A stretch of DNA of 64,000 bases from Aphis gossypii (Eukaryota > Arthropoda > Insecta > Hemiptera > Aphididae), in assembly GCF_020184175.1 (NCBI RefSeq), contig NW_026083097.1:1-64000 (forward strand). The letters run 5' to 3'. Shown here one piece after another: positions 1 through 10,966 of this stretch. Positions within the stretch are counted from its first letter, which is position 1, and the number at the start of each line of letters is the position of its first letter. The notes under the pieces are model-generated. The model was not told the origin of the DNA. It was given only the letters and a program-made list of their open reading frames with translations, and searched no databases. The translations under genes and the position numbers were made by a program.

Positions 1-496
1 CTGGCTACACTAATCATCACAAACCTGGCAACCCTGGCCCGAGCACGCGTCGTCCAGTGGTCTATATGTATCATTCACGCCCGCTCTGTTCGAGTGACCA
101 GCCGTACGTCCGTACACGTCGTTGTTGATCCGTTCGTCATAATTGCTTCTCGAACAATTGTCGCATTCTTTATCAACATCTTATCAACACCCAGATATCA
201 ACAACAACATCTCCGTAATCAGGTCGTACACGCGTCATATTGTAATATTATTTTGTATTATTGTATTCGATTTGTTACCTTTTGCCGATCGATTTGTGAT
301 CGTGCGTAATTTATACTAACCCTAGTACTTAAGTTATATATCTACAGAAACGTTGTAATATATTTTTATTCTATTATTTATAATTAAATCAGAGTTGTGT
401 TACACTTTCTTGTTAGGGTAAACTCGCACTCCTTATCATTACCCTTCTATGTATACAGTCCACCTTTTCCCTGAAGGTTACAGAAAACAGAAACAC
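1..496. other. Left flank without recognised gene
   Basis: The first 300 bases are CpG-richer than the rest of the window and then turn AT-rich. A 71-codon frame at 94-309 resembles no family I know and is probably fortuitous. Repeat-derived sequence is possible, but I cannot name a family. Confidence 0.3.
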
Positions 497-529
497 TGTT
501 CTTGGATGGGAAGTTTCGTTCAGTTGGGT

Positions 530-645
530 GACCTAGTTCGCTCGTTCATCGTTCACTAAACTGAACTAGTTCATTGAACTAGGTCAAATGAACGATACAT
601 GATAAGATTAATGTATAGTTCTAAATCGTTCACTGAACGTTTACA
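530..645. repeat. Left subterminal GTTCA/TGAAC repeats of hAT
   Basis: A dense run of CGTTCA, GTTCATTGAAC and GTTCACTGAAC motifs in both orientations. The phrase TGAACTAGGTC recurs near the opposite end of the element at about 5150-5161. This is the usual layout of hAT transposase-binding sites. The binding role is inferred. Confidence 0.6.
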
Positions 646-1072
646 TACTTACATGATACGTTTCGATAGTAGCGATAGTTTATAAGAAGAGTTACTTAAA
701 TAAGTTGAAAAGAATTCATATTATTGTTCATTTATCGTTCATTCTCGTAACAGTGGTGGGAGCGATGTGGATTCCTACCCAATTAGTACCCATATCGCTC
801 CCAATTAATATAATAATTATAAAATAATATATTATTAATTATAATATAATAATTCCTATTCCTACATAGGAATTAAATATGTATGTATTATATAAATAAT
901 GTTTGTGTGTTCGTGTTGTGTAGTCAATTGTGGTTCTAATGTGAATTGTACCTAAAAGACAAAAACAAAATATATTATATTTTTTAAGTTTTAACTATTC
1001 AAATACTTGTAAGTACGAAAAAATACAAAATAATATATATATATAATATACATTTTTTAAAAGTATTAAATA

Positions 1073-3196
1073 TCAAAGATTTTGATTTAAAAAGAGTACT
1101 TTAGATGCTTTACTAGGTTTAATCTGGTTTCTTTGTTCTGTTAAAGTCATTCCAGCTTTACTAAACAGGCGCTCACACGGTACTGATGTAGCTATAATAC
1201 ACAATCTTTTTAACACCAAGTTATATAAACGGGGATATTGCAATTTTCTATTATTCCACCAGATAAGAGGATTCTCATGTCTATTTAAAATCGGCTCATT
1301 CATATACTTATCCAATTCTACTATTCCAGCTGCTTGAGGATTATGTGAAGCTCTGCTCCTGTTGTACTGTTCATCAAACGATTTCCACAACAGTGAACTA
1401 CTAGTACTAGACTCATCACTTTGTTGAGTATGAGTATTGTCATGTTGTGTATGTGTGTCTTCAATTTCAACAGAACACACTTTTTGCTTTAATTTGTTAA
1501 AAGCATTTGTATATTTTTGTTCACTTATATTTGTAAATGCCAACTTCTTATACCGTGGATCTAATAATGCAGCCTGTGTAACTAGATCATTATCCTCTAA
1601 TGGTTTCAGACGAGAAGTTATCTGTTGCTTTAAGGTTAATACCATAGTGTGTACATTAATCGGTAAGGTTATATCTTGTTCATACTTGTTCATAGATTCA
1701 AAAATGACACCAGTAAATATCAAGACCACTGAAAGTGTGACATATCGATCACCATTGATTTCTTTTGTCACCTCATAAAAAATTTCAAGTACTTCTGCAG
1801 CCTTCTCAACAATATTCCACTCTTCAAGAGTCAACATCTCAACGTTTGATTGAAGTACAGCCAATGTTGAGTTTATTGCATCTTTTACTTTTACAAAACG
1901 TTGCAACATGTCATAAGTGGAGTTCCATCTTGTTGCAACGTCTTGTATGAGTTTTAGCTTTGGCATATTCATCTGTTCTTGAGTGGCTTGTAATTTTGCT
2001 AATGCATGATGACTGCGCTTAAAGTATTCGACTATGCTCTTAACTTTCTGGATGACCGATGAAATATTCTTAAGACCATTTTGGACCGCCAGATTCAATG
2101 TATGAGCAAAACATGAAACCTGGCGATACCTTGTCTTTTGTATGGCATTAGTGACATTAGCTGCATTATCACTGACGATCGCTGTCACTTTATGAGTTAT
2201 ATTCCAATTTCTCACAATTTTCATAAGTTTTTCGCTTAAATTGTCTCCTGTATGTCGTTCACTAAATTGTGTACAGTCAAGACAGAAGGATTTCAACTCA
2301 GTATTACCATCAAAAAAATGAGCAGTTGTGGCCATAAAACTTATGTTCTCGTTTGAAGTCCAACAATCTGTTGTAAGACACACTGCTACAGTTGAGTCTA
2401 TTAAACATTGTACATTGTTTTTGCAATTTTCATAAAGTCTCGGTATTATGTTGTTAGAGACAGTCTTCCTGCTTGGCAATACATAAGAAGGATTCAGCAT
2501 ATTCAAAAATGTCTTGAACTCTGGGTCCTCAACAAGAGCAAAAGGATAATATCTAAAATAAAATATATTATTTATGTATTTATCAAACATAGCAGGTACA
2601 CTAAAAGTATCTATTACCTCTTCACAATCATTTTAGCAAGTTGCTCATCAAACTGTTTTTTTTTTGTAACTGATAGAGGTCGAGATTGTTGAACGAAATC
2701 AGTCATTCGTGCTTGTTTATGTGGACGATTAAGTGACTGTTGAAAATTATCAGAAATACTAGCAATTATTGGAGTCAAAACTGAACTGGTCTGTGCTACG
2801 TTAGGTGAACTAATAGATGCAGTTGAGGTACTTGGTTGTGAATTAGTTGAGGTACTTGGTTGTGAATTATCAGGTTCGTTAAGAAGTGTATCTTAAATAA
2901 TAATAAATTGATTATGAAAGTGACATTTAAGTTAAAACTTTTGAATATTTTTAAATACAATTATTATTAATTAGGACGACGAATAAAAACAAAGAAATTT
3001 AAGTACCTCTTTGATTAGATTCATTTCTATTTATAGATACAGTTGGATGCTTTGCTGTCAAATGTCTTTTAAGATTATTTAAACTTCCACCAGAAATACT
3101 CAAATGTACACTGCAATAACCACATTTGGCTTTGTTACCATCTACCGGCTCAAAATGATTCCATGTTTCCGATGTTCTTCCTCTGTAGTATGGCAT
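1073..3196 (-). CDS. hAT transposase with BED zinc finger (3 exons, 647 aa)
   Basis: Exons on the minus strand are 3196-3007, 2891-2618 and 2552-1073. Both introns are GT-AG (115 and 65 bp) and the phases fit, giving 1944 bases including stop, or 647 residues. Exon 1 encodes a BED-type zinc finger (W-x-H-F, then CGYC and H-L-T-A-K-H). Exon 2 encodes a Ser/Thr/Gln-rich linker with a duplicated SQPSTST unit and the conserved Q-L-A-K-M-I-V segment. Exon 3 holds the RNase H-like catalytic domain (TTDCWTS near its start, then the CFAHTLNLAV block and RWNSTYDML). It ends with the hAT dimerisation region (WWNNRK, CERLFSKAG). No internal stop is seen, so this copy may be active. ZBED-like host genes descend from the same family, but the flanking hAT-like termini argue for a transposon. 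Confidence 0.88.
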
Positions 3197-5090
3197 TTCT
3201 ATTTAAAATTATTAACTTTTGTGTAATAGATTATAGATTTATTTGAAACTATATAATTCTAACTTAAATTTTTTATTTTCAAACATATGAACACATATTG
3301 TCAATATATTAACATTTTACTCGTTAATCTAGGTTTATACATAATATATTAGTGTACATTTTTCAGAACATTGAGCCTGTTCCATTCTGTACTGTTTTGT
3401 TAAAAATAAAAATGAATATAATGTGCATCAAAAGTGTTAATATTTAAATATGTTTGCTTACTTGAAATAATTATGAAATAACATTTGAAAATATATAATA
3501 TTTGATAATATTTAAATATATTTTTGTTATTTATAATAATAAATGTTGAAAATAAATATAATTTTAACTAGGTAGCTTCACAACTTCTTAAGATACCTTC
3601 TATGCTTAAGAAATTTTAGTAATTATAGCCTACACAATTAACATTAAAAGGATCCCTATGATACATACATAAGTATAATCTAAAAAATATCATAAGACCA
3701 TATTATATTATTACTCTCAAAATATTTAATCCGTGTAACATAGTTTATTATAGTTTCAGTTGTGAATCATACAATAATAAATAAAAGCAATACAATTTTG
3801 ACTAATTAAATAATTAAATAAAAATAATAATTCAAGTCAATAATATAATATAAAATATTAATATTAATCTATTAAAAATTAATCAGATTTTTATTTTTTA
3901 TTTTTTTTTTGTATATCTATAGTATACACCTACATTGTAATAGTTCCTCAGTCTTAAAGCTAAAAAACATATTTCAGTTTGAAAAGTGCCTTTACTATTA
4001 AAAAAAAAGTATTTTGTGTTATAAAATTAATCTTCAACTACACCAAATTGATTTTTAAAACCTTAAAGAGAAATACTAAGTGTAGAGCAGTCTTGTAAAG
4101 TATTTGAGTAAATTTATTTAAATAATTTTGAAAGTAATTTAATTAAATACTTTTATACAAATATCTATTTTTCAAAATTAAACCAAATTATTAGTAAGCA
4201 TCACATATTTTTTTTTTTGAAAGTTTTAATATTTTATTTATAACATTATTTGTTACTCATAAATGGTTCAAAAATAGAACATTACAATTTTAAATTAGTA
4301 AATATAAAATTAATTTTGGCCAATCGACTAGTAAAAACTAAAATTAAAAAAGTATTAAAATATATTTCAATACAAGTTTTGGTATTGTTTTTCAATACTT
4401 CAGAATGGATGTATTTGTCTCTGTATTTAAATACAATTTAATAAGTATATTTTAAAAGACTGCTTATGAGGTTACTAGGTACCTAAAATAATATTTATCT
4501 ATGTATACAGATAGGAAACAGGAAGTTCAAATGTGAAATTATAATATTTCAGAATAATAATAACTACATTGACATATTGTATTTACTTAAAATGGAAATG
4601 CAAATTTGAATGTTACAGATCCTTTTCAGTCCCAGGTAAGAATAAATACAATCAACACAGACAAACACTCCGACAGTAAAATAATGTTTTAAAACAAAAA
4701 CGTTGGAAGACCAAATTACTAAATAGCTAAATGCAATTGAATGTGAGCAATAGTGCAATATAGTTACTAATACACTATACACATGCCACATGGATCTTTC
4801 TGATACTATACTGTAGGATAGGAATAGGAAATAAATAAACATATTATGTAACAAATAAACACTGATATTATGTAGTAAAAAAGTCGTTTATTTTTGGAAA
4901 TTCCAAGAATAATATTTGTATAAAAAAACATCATATTTTGGTAGTGGTAGTAGCCAGTAGGCTTAAGAGATTTGTGTATATTAAAATATATTGATATTAT
5001 GGTTTAATGATAAACTGATATGAGAAGTGACTAAACCGATAACACGTTCGGCCTGGTAGTTGGTACAAGTACAACTGTGGTAGAATGTCG
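3197..5090. other. Non-coding 5' part of the hAT element
   Basis: About 1.9 kb of AT-rich sequence between the transposase start and the right terminus. Two short frames (4250-4441 plus, 4564-4854 minus) match nothing I recognise. I see no conserved signal here apart from the subterminal repeats that begin near 5090. Confidence 0.4.
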
Positions 5091-5191
5091 TATCGGGTAA
5101 ACTCGTTCGTATTCGTTCGTTCGTCGTTCGTTCATCAACCAATCGTTCAATGAACTAGGTCGTTCGTGAACGACACATCCCTAAGAAACAG

Positions 5192-6300
5192 TCAAACACA
5201 CGACGGGTTGTGTGGTGGCCGCCGTTCGTGCACACACACACACACACATCACGTACGTCGTCGTGCCGGCTTTACTTGTGCAGCCGCAAGTGCACAACTT
5301 ATTACTAATAGGTACTAAAAATATAGTTAAATATTAACATTATTTATTTCTCTAAAAAGTGATTGTTTAGATGTACAACAAAGTCATTTTGTAATTTGAC
5401 TACAAAAAAACAACTGAATTACCTACCTACTTAAATTAAATGTAGGTAATTAATTTACCATCAAATTACTTACAAATTAATTTTATTATAGTAACTTGTA
5501 ACTTAAGTTAATATATAGTTACTTCCCAATACTCTTATAGCCTATAGGTATACTTATATAATAACCCTACCTGTCATAGTCTATATACATTTAATTAATA
5601 TATTACAATTTTTTACTTCTGCCTATTATTATAAAGAACACCTAGAACAGTATACATTTTTATATATAAGTTCTATTGAAATGGATGGTTAAAATATTGT
5701 TTTTATGTTCATAAATGCTGTCCTATATACATTCAACTATTTGAAATTGTGTGATCAAAACATATACTAACCTATTATATCCTTTTTTTAATCAAGTTTA
5801 TTATTTTTTGTAATTGAGCTTCCAAAAAATAATACTTTTGAAATATTTTTTTTTCTCATTGCTTGAATACATTTAAAACTAACTATGTATTATTAACCTT
5901 ATAATTATCAAATAATACAATTTAATTTTCTTATTAGATAACTGGTATATTATGTACTGCACATAATTATGTATACCTTGTAGTATATATTTATTAGTTA
6001 TGCCATGACTTAGTTATGCTTTTTATATTATAATATACAAATATATTATACAATTCGTATACACTTTATTGAATTTACTTTAAGCCCAATATCCATTTAA
6101 GTAAAGCAACGCGTTACCGTAGCAGAAAAAGAGCTGCTGTTGAAGCTTCTTCTCTATTTACATCGTCATCAAGTAGTGATAATGATAACTACAATGCCAA
6201 TCAAACATTGCCGATTGCCAATCCTATCTCTGCCATTAAATATACCGTCCTTATCCAATCCTACACCTAATCCTAATTTAATTAAGAAACAACTATAATA
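5192..6300. other. Intergenic AT-rich stretch
   Basis: Includes a CpG-rich patch with a short CA run (5215-5290) just outside the hAT end, then ordinary AT-rich DNA. A Ser-rich open stretch at about 6110-6230 could be part of a decayed transposon gene, but it cannot be assigned. Confidence 0.3.
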
Positions 6301-8193
6301 ATGAGTGACACGAAAAAATATCTAAGTGGCGCGGAAAAAAGAAAAAAAAAGAACAAGAGAAACAATTTACTTCAAAACTGACTAAAATTACTGGATTCTT
6401 TACAACTTTAAATCCCGGTAAGTACAACATATTACTAAAACATTCTTAAACAAAGTATTAGGTAGTAAGTGAATTTATTACAACATGCATGTTTGAATAT
6501 TTCTATAATACAGAACCTGTTACTGCAATTGTTCCGACTGTTCCAAGCGATAAATTTGACTTAGTTTTAAAAACTAATGATCAGACATTAGTTTTACCTC
6601 ATCTAGTACCAAGTTCAAGTAGGTGTCCAGAAATTGAAGAGTCTAATTCGATATCAGACACTATTCTCGATCATGATGAATATTACAAAGATCCATTTAA
6701 CTGGCCAAATAATTTGAATGATAAATTTATAAGTTTCTGTATAAATAAAGGATCAACTTTTTTCCAAAATATGGAGAGCAATTTTAGTCAGTCGGCACGT
6801 ATTATATCAGGTAGGTTATACTAAAAACTTTATATACAAAATACACCTACATAAATATTCATCAAATTAATTAATTGAATTATCAAATACTGATTAATAA
6901 TAAAAAAAAAATTATACAAATTACCTAAAGGTACCTAAACATATTATTTATTTTTGATTTTTAATTTATACAATATATTTTATAATTTATAGTACAAATT
7001 ATTGTTATGCAATAACGTTTCAATTTTTTATGAATTAAAATCAAAGTGCCACTAATAATGATTAATTAACAGTGAATACATGTATTAATAAATGTTATAC
7101 TATATACCTATTGGTTCTATATTATTATAATCTTTTTATTTACATTTTTAGTTTTTAAATGTGTTCTCAATATCTTGAATTTTATTTATTATTAATTAAT
7201 ATTTTAGTAACCAAGTATCTTAATTGTTTATCAATTAGGTAATAACATTTTTGTTTTTATTTATACATTAGGAACTGATCACACAAGATATATTTCTCCA
7301 TCAGTATTTTATAGAACACTATCCAATGGTGAGAAATTTAATAGAAAATGGTTGCTATATTCTCCAAGTTAATAATTCTCCAAAGAAAATCCTTTTGTAA
7401 GCATTGGTTTTGACAAATGGAAGAAAAGTAATAGATTTGGTGAACATGAAAATAGTATTGCACATCGAGACGCTACAACAAAATGGTTATTACGGACAGA
7501 TACAACTAGATCAATTAATAAGGAAATGTGTCGACAAATATCTTCTGAAACTGAATACTGGGTCAATGTTTTAAAAAGAGTTGTATCAATTATTAAATTT
7601 ATAGCTACTAGAGGCTTACCATATCGAGGGGATACTGAAATAATTGGAAATAATAATAATGGAAATTATCTTGGTATAATGGAATTAATTTCAGAATATG
7701 ATCCATTTTTAAAAAATCATTTGGAAATGTATGGAAATAAAGGAAAAGGGCACACTTCATATATTTCAAAAACTATTTTCAATGAAGTTATACATTTACT
7801 AAAAATTGATGTTATACATTTTATTACTAATGAGATTAAAGTATCTAAATATTATTCTATTATTATGGATTCTACTCCAGATTTATCAAAAGTGGATCAA
7901 ATGGCTATTGTTATAAGATATTGTACAAAGTCAGGTGTACAAGAAAGATTACTAGAATTAAAGTCTATTGAAAGTCATACAGGTCAATCAATTTATGATG
8001 TTTTAGAAAAATTTCTTTCAGATGTTGGATTAAATATTGAAGATTGTAGGGGACAGTCTTACGATATGAGTGGCCAATATGTCCAATATGTAATATTATA
8101 TAATAATAGTGGCTAATAATCAGTTACCAATATGAGTGGCAAGTTTAAAGGATTACAAGCACATGTCAAATGTAAAAATGATCTAGCTGTATA

Positions 8194-9523
8194 CAGGGTC
8201 CGGCAAAAAGACCTCCCATATTTTAAAAGGCAATTACAAATAAATAAACAATTTAACAGAACAAATTTATTAAATTTTTTAAATTAAATACTATGCCATT
8301 TTACATCAAATAAAATAATTACTTAGTTTTAAACATTATATCCGTTAAATATTGTCCTCTATTATTAACACATTTACGAAGCCTTTCCCGGAAACTTTCC
8401 ATTGCTCGTCGAGTCATTTGTGGTGTACTGGCTGCCACTTCCTGAGTGATTGCCTCCTTAAGTGCTTCCAAAGATGTTGGGCGATGAGTGTAGACTTGGG
8501 CCTTTAAATGTCCCCAAAGAAAAAAATCACAAGGTGATAAATCCGGTGACCTTGTTGGCCAGGTAACGTCTCCTCGTAAAGAGAGAAGATGTCTTGGAAA
8601 CAGCTCTCTCAAAATGGTTAGTGAACGTCGTGCAGTGTGTGCTGTGGCTCCATCTTGCTGGAACCATACTTCTTCGTGGTTCCTAGTGAACTGATTTAAG
8701 TTTGGCCGGAGGAAGGTCTCAATCATGTGACAGTAGCGATCCGCAGTAACTGTAACTTTTTGCCCATTTTCTTCGAAAAAATACGGACCTAACACACAAA
8801 ATTCAGCAACAGCACACCTAACTGTCACATAAGGGCTGTGAAGTGGTCGTTGATGAATTTCTTGAGGGTTTTCTGTTGCCCAGTACCGGACATTTTGTTT
8901 ATTTACAGTACCCGATAAATGGAAATGGGCCTCGTCAGACGAAATTAAAACAGCACCAACGGGAATGTTTTGAAGAATGTCTTCACAAACAGCTCTGCGA
9001 GTTTCAAAATCTCTCGCACTTAATTCTTGTGTGATCATCATTTTGTAGGGATGCATATGAAGATGTGTGTGCAAAATTCGTCTTACACTCCTATCAGACA
9101 ATTCAAGGGCAGCTGCATGCAGAAGTGCTGAACGCCTTGGAGATTGCTGGATAGACGCACTAACACGTGCCACATTATCCGGTGTTGTTGCGGTTAAAGG
9201 TCGGCCAGACGATTTCTTCTTTAGCGCAGAACCCGTTGCTCTAAAGTTTGATAACCAAACTTGAATTGTTTTTCTATCCGGAACAGGATCATGTCGGCCA
9301 AGTTTAAATCGAATGCGAAATGCACGCTGAGTAGTAATCGCAGAACCACCATTACGGATATATTCCTCTACGATAAACGCACGATGCTCACCGTGCCACG
9401 CCATTATGATTACTGAAAATGGCACGTAGACCTCTATCTATCTATACCCGGAATACCATTTTATCTATAAATAGCTTTAAAGATAAACGTCTAAATATAC
9501 GGGAGGTTTTTTTGCCGGCCCGG
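8194..9523 (-). mobile_element. Tc1/mariner element (DD41D type), intact
   Basis: The 1330-bp element is flanked by TA (8192-8193 and 9524-9525). Its terminal inverted repeats of about 30 bp share CCGGCAAAAA followed closely by ACCTCCC and differ by a few changes. It encodes one uninterrupted transposase on the minus strand. Taking out the element and one TA rejoins the reading frame of the surrounding ZMYM1-like gene exactly, which confirms both end points. Confidence 0.93.
8319..9404 (-). CDS. Mariner-type transposase, DD41D
   Basis: A cut-and-paste transposase of the IS630-Tc1-mariner superfamily, acting in the nucleus on its own inverted repeats. The ATG at 9404 (MAWHGEHRAF) is preferred; an in-frame ATG at 9425 would add seven residues. 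Paired helix-turn-helix domains occupy about residues 1-130 (SSGRPLTATT linker). The catalytic aspartates are visible in SSDEAHFHLSG, WFQQDGATAHTA and SPDLSPCDFFLWG. There are 41 residues between the second D and the D of PCDFF, so this is DD41D rather than the DD34D of classical mariners. The frame of about 361 codons is undamaged, unlike the host hAT copy, which suggests a younger insertion. Related genes are often annotated as Mariner Mos1-like or Tc3-like. Confidence 0.9.
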   Translation of the reverse strand: MAWHGEHRAFIVEEYIRNGGSAITTQRAFRIRFKLGRHDPVPDRKTIQVWLSNFRATGSALKKKSSGRPLTATTPDNVARVSASIQQSPRRSALLHAAALELSDRSVRRILHTHLHMHPYKMMITQELSARDFETRRAVCEDILQNIPVGAVLISSDEAHFHLSGTVNKQNVRYWATENPQEIHQRPLHSPYVTVRCAVAEFCVLGPYFFEENGQKVTVTADRYCHMIETFLRPNLNQFTRNHEEVWFQQDGATAHTARRSLTILRELFPRHLLSLRGDVTWPTRSPDLSPCDFFLWGHLKAQVYTHRPTSLEALKEAITQEVAASTPQMTRRAMESFRERLRKCVNNRGQYLTDIMFKTK

Positions 9524-10902
9524 TATATACCATGTACAGCTCATTCATTGAATTTAGTTGGTGTTCACTCTGTCGATTGCTATGTTGAGGCAGTAAACTT
9601 TTTTGGTTTTTTACAAACATTATATAATTTTTTCAGCAGTTCTACCCATAGATGGAAAGTACTAACAGATAACTTGGATAAAAATGATAAACACCGGTTA
9701 ATTACACTTAAATCTTTGAGTGGTACAAGGGGGTCTTGTCATTCTGAAGCATTTAAAGCATTAATGGGTAATTATGAAAAAATTCTCGAGGCTCTAAAAA
9801 TATTATATGAAAATGTTGATGAAAATGGTGAAACAAAAAGAGAAGCTAAAAGTTTGTGGAAAAAAATGTTAAAAAGAGAGACTGCATATCTAACATTATT
9901 ATGGAGTGATAATTTGGAGAGAAGTAATAAAACTTCAATTGAATTACAAAATAAAGACTGTAATGCATTAAAAGCCGTTAACTTGCTGAAATCATTAAGG
10001 CATTTTGTATTAAGTTTGAGAGATTCTAATGAATTTTATGAAAATAAAATCACACAACTTAGTCAAAATGTTTATGAAACATATAAGAATGAAACTGAAA
10101 GAACAAGAAAAAAAAGTATCCTGATAATATTAGTGGTTGTAAACCAGAAATTATATATAAAGGAAAAGACAAAATGAGAATTGATACTCATTATATTATT
10201 ATTGATAAATTTGTTTTAGAACTAGATAATAGAATTGCTGCATATAGTTATATTTCTACACATTTTTTATTTATTACTAAACTAAGTTGTCCACCAGATT
10301 CAGATAGTGAAGTCCAAAAGAGTATTAAGAATTGTATTTCTACATATAAAAATGATGTTGACTCATCACTTGAAAATGAAATTATTCAATTTCAAACATT
10401 TTTACATTTAAGTAAAGTAACATTTGATGAAAATGATGCATTTAGTTTATTAAAATGGTTCTACGAAAAATCATTGCAGGAAGTATTCCCAAATATTTTA
10501 ATTGCTCTTAGATTATATTTAACTATCCCAGTCCCAGTGGCCAATTGTTCGGCCGAAAGAGCATTTTCCAAATTAACAAGAATAAAAAATAAATATAGAA
10601 CAAGCCAGACTCAGGAAAATTTAACATCTTAAATGGTATTGTACTCTGAAAATGATATTTCGAAATTGATTGATTTTAATGAAACGATTCAAAAATTTGC
10701 TAAAGAAAAAGCAAGAAAAAAAATGTAAACTATTATTCTTTTTAACAAATAAAAACAGTGTTTTCTATGTGTATAACGTATATAATATTTCAATATGTGT
10801 ATAATAAATTAATACTTAACATTATTTTTTGTTTTGTGCAAGAATAATCAATAATACGAAGATAGAGTCTTTAAAATGTAGTGTTAAAATTTTTTGAAGG
10901 TA

Positions 10903-10966
10903 AAATTGATAGGGGCCCACTAAATGTATGGTGTCCTGGGGCCCAATCGAACCTTAATCCGGGCTT
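10903..10966. repeat. Right terminus of the ZMYM1-like hAT element
   Basis: GGGGCCCA-rich sequence ending in CCTTAATCCGGGCTTG. To my knowledge this is the usual end type of ZMYM1-like hAT copies in aphids. It lies just after the transposase relic and before the next element. The matching left end was not found. Confidence 0.45.

Larger units (their letters stand above)
497..5183 (-). mobile_element. hAT transposon, apparently complete
   Basis: About 4.7 kb enclosing an uninterrupted hAT transposase gene on the minus strand. The right end reads ACATCCCTA, the reverse complement of TAGGGATGT, a typical hAT terminus. The left end near 501-510 (CTTGGATGGG) is similar but degenerate. Possible 8-bp target duplications with one mismatch lie at 489-496 (AGAAACAC) and 5184-5191 (AGAAACAG). 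Both ends carry many copies of GTTCA/TGAAC-type half palindromes in the first and last 150 bases, as expected for subterminal transposase-binding repeats. Exact end points are inferred. Confidence 0.7.
6301..10728 (+). pseudogene. ZMYM1-like (TTF/DUF4371) hAT transposase, decayed
   Basis: Relic of the zinc finger MYM-type protein 1-like transposase family common in insect hAT elements. The N-terminus starts at 6301 (K-K-Y-L-S-G-A), with a frame slip in the A run that follows. A Pro/Ser-rich exon lies at 6489-6815 and a TTF-type zinc finger stretch at about 7270-7520, broken by stops. The DUF4371 core runs from 7526 (MDSTPDLSKVDQ). The HSLNLVGVHS segment lies at 9540-9570 and the hAT dimerisation region (NCSAERAFSKLTRIKNKYR) at 10540-10600. 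A mariner splits the core at 8194-9523. An 8-A run at 10108-10115 shifts frame, and a TAA at 10630-10632 interrupts the C-terminus, which continues in frame to 10728. No product is expected. Confidence 0.8.

Noticed and set aside
94..309. 71-codon frame at the left edge
   Set aside because: No family resemblance, no splice or signal context; probably chance.
770..830. Short hairpin GGGAGCGATGTGG / CCATATCGCTCCC
   Set aside because: A 13-base imperfect pair inside the hAT end without copies noticed elsewhere; too little to call a feature.
4564..4854. 96-codon minus-strand frame rich in hydrophobic residues
   Set aside because: Within the non-coding part of the hAT element, AT-rich composition explains the hydrophobic codons; no motif.
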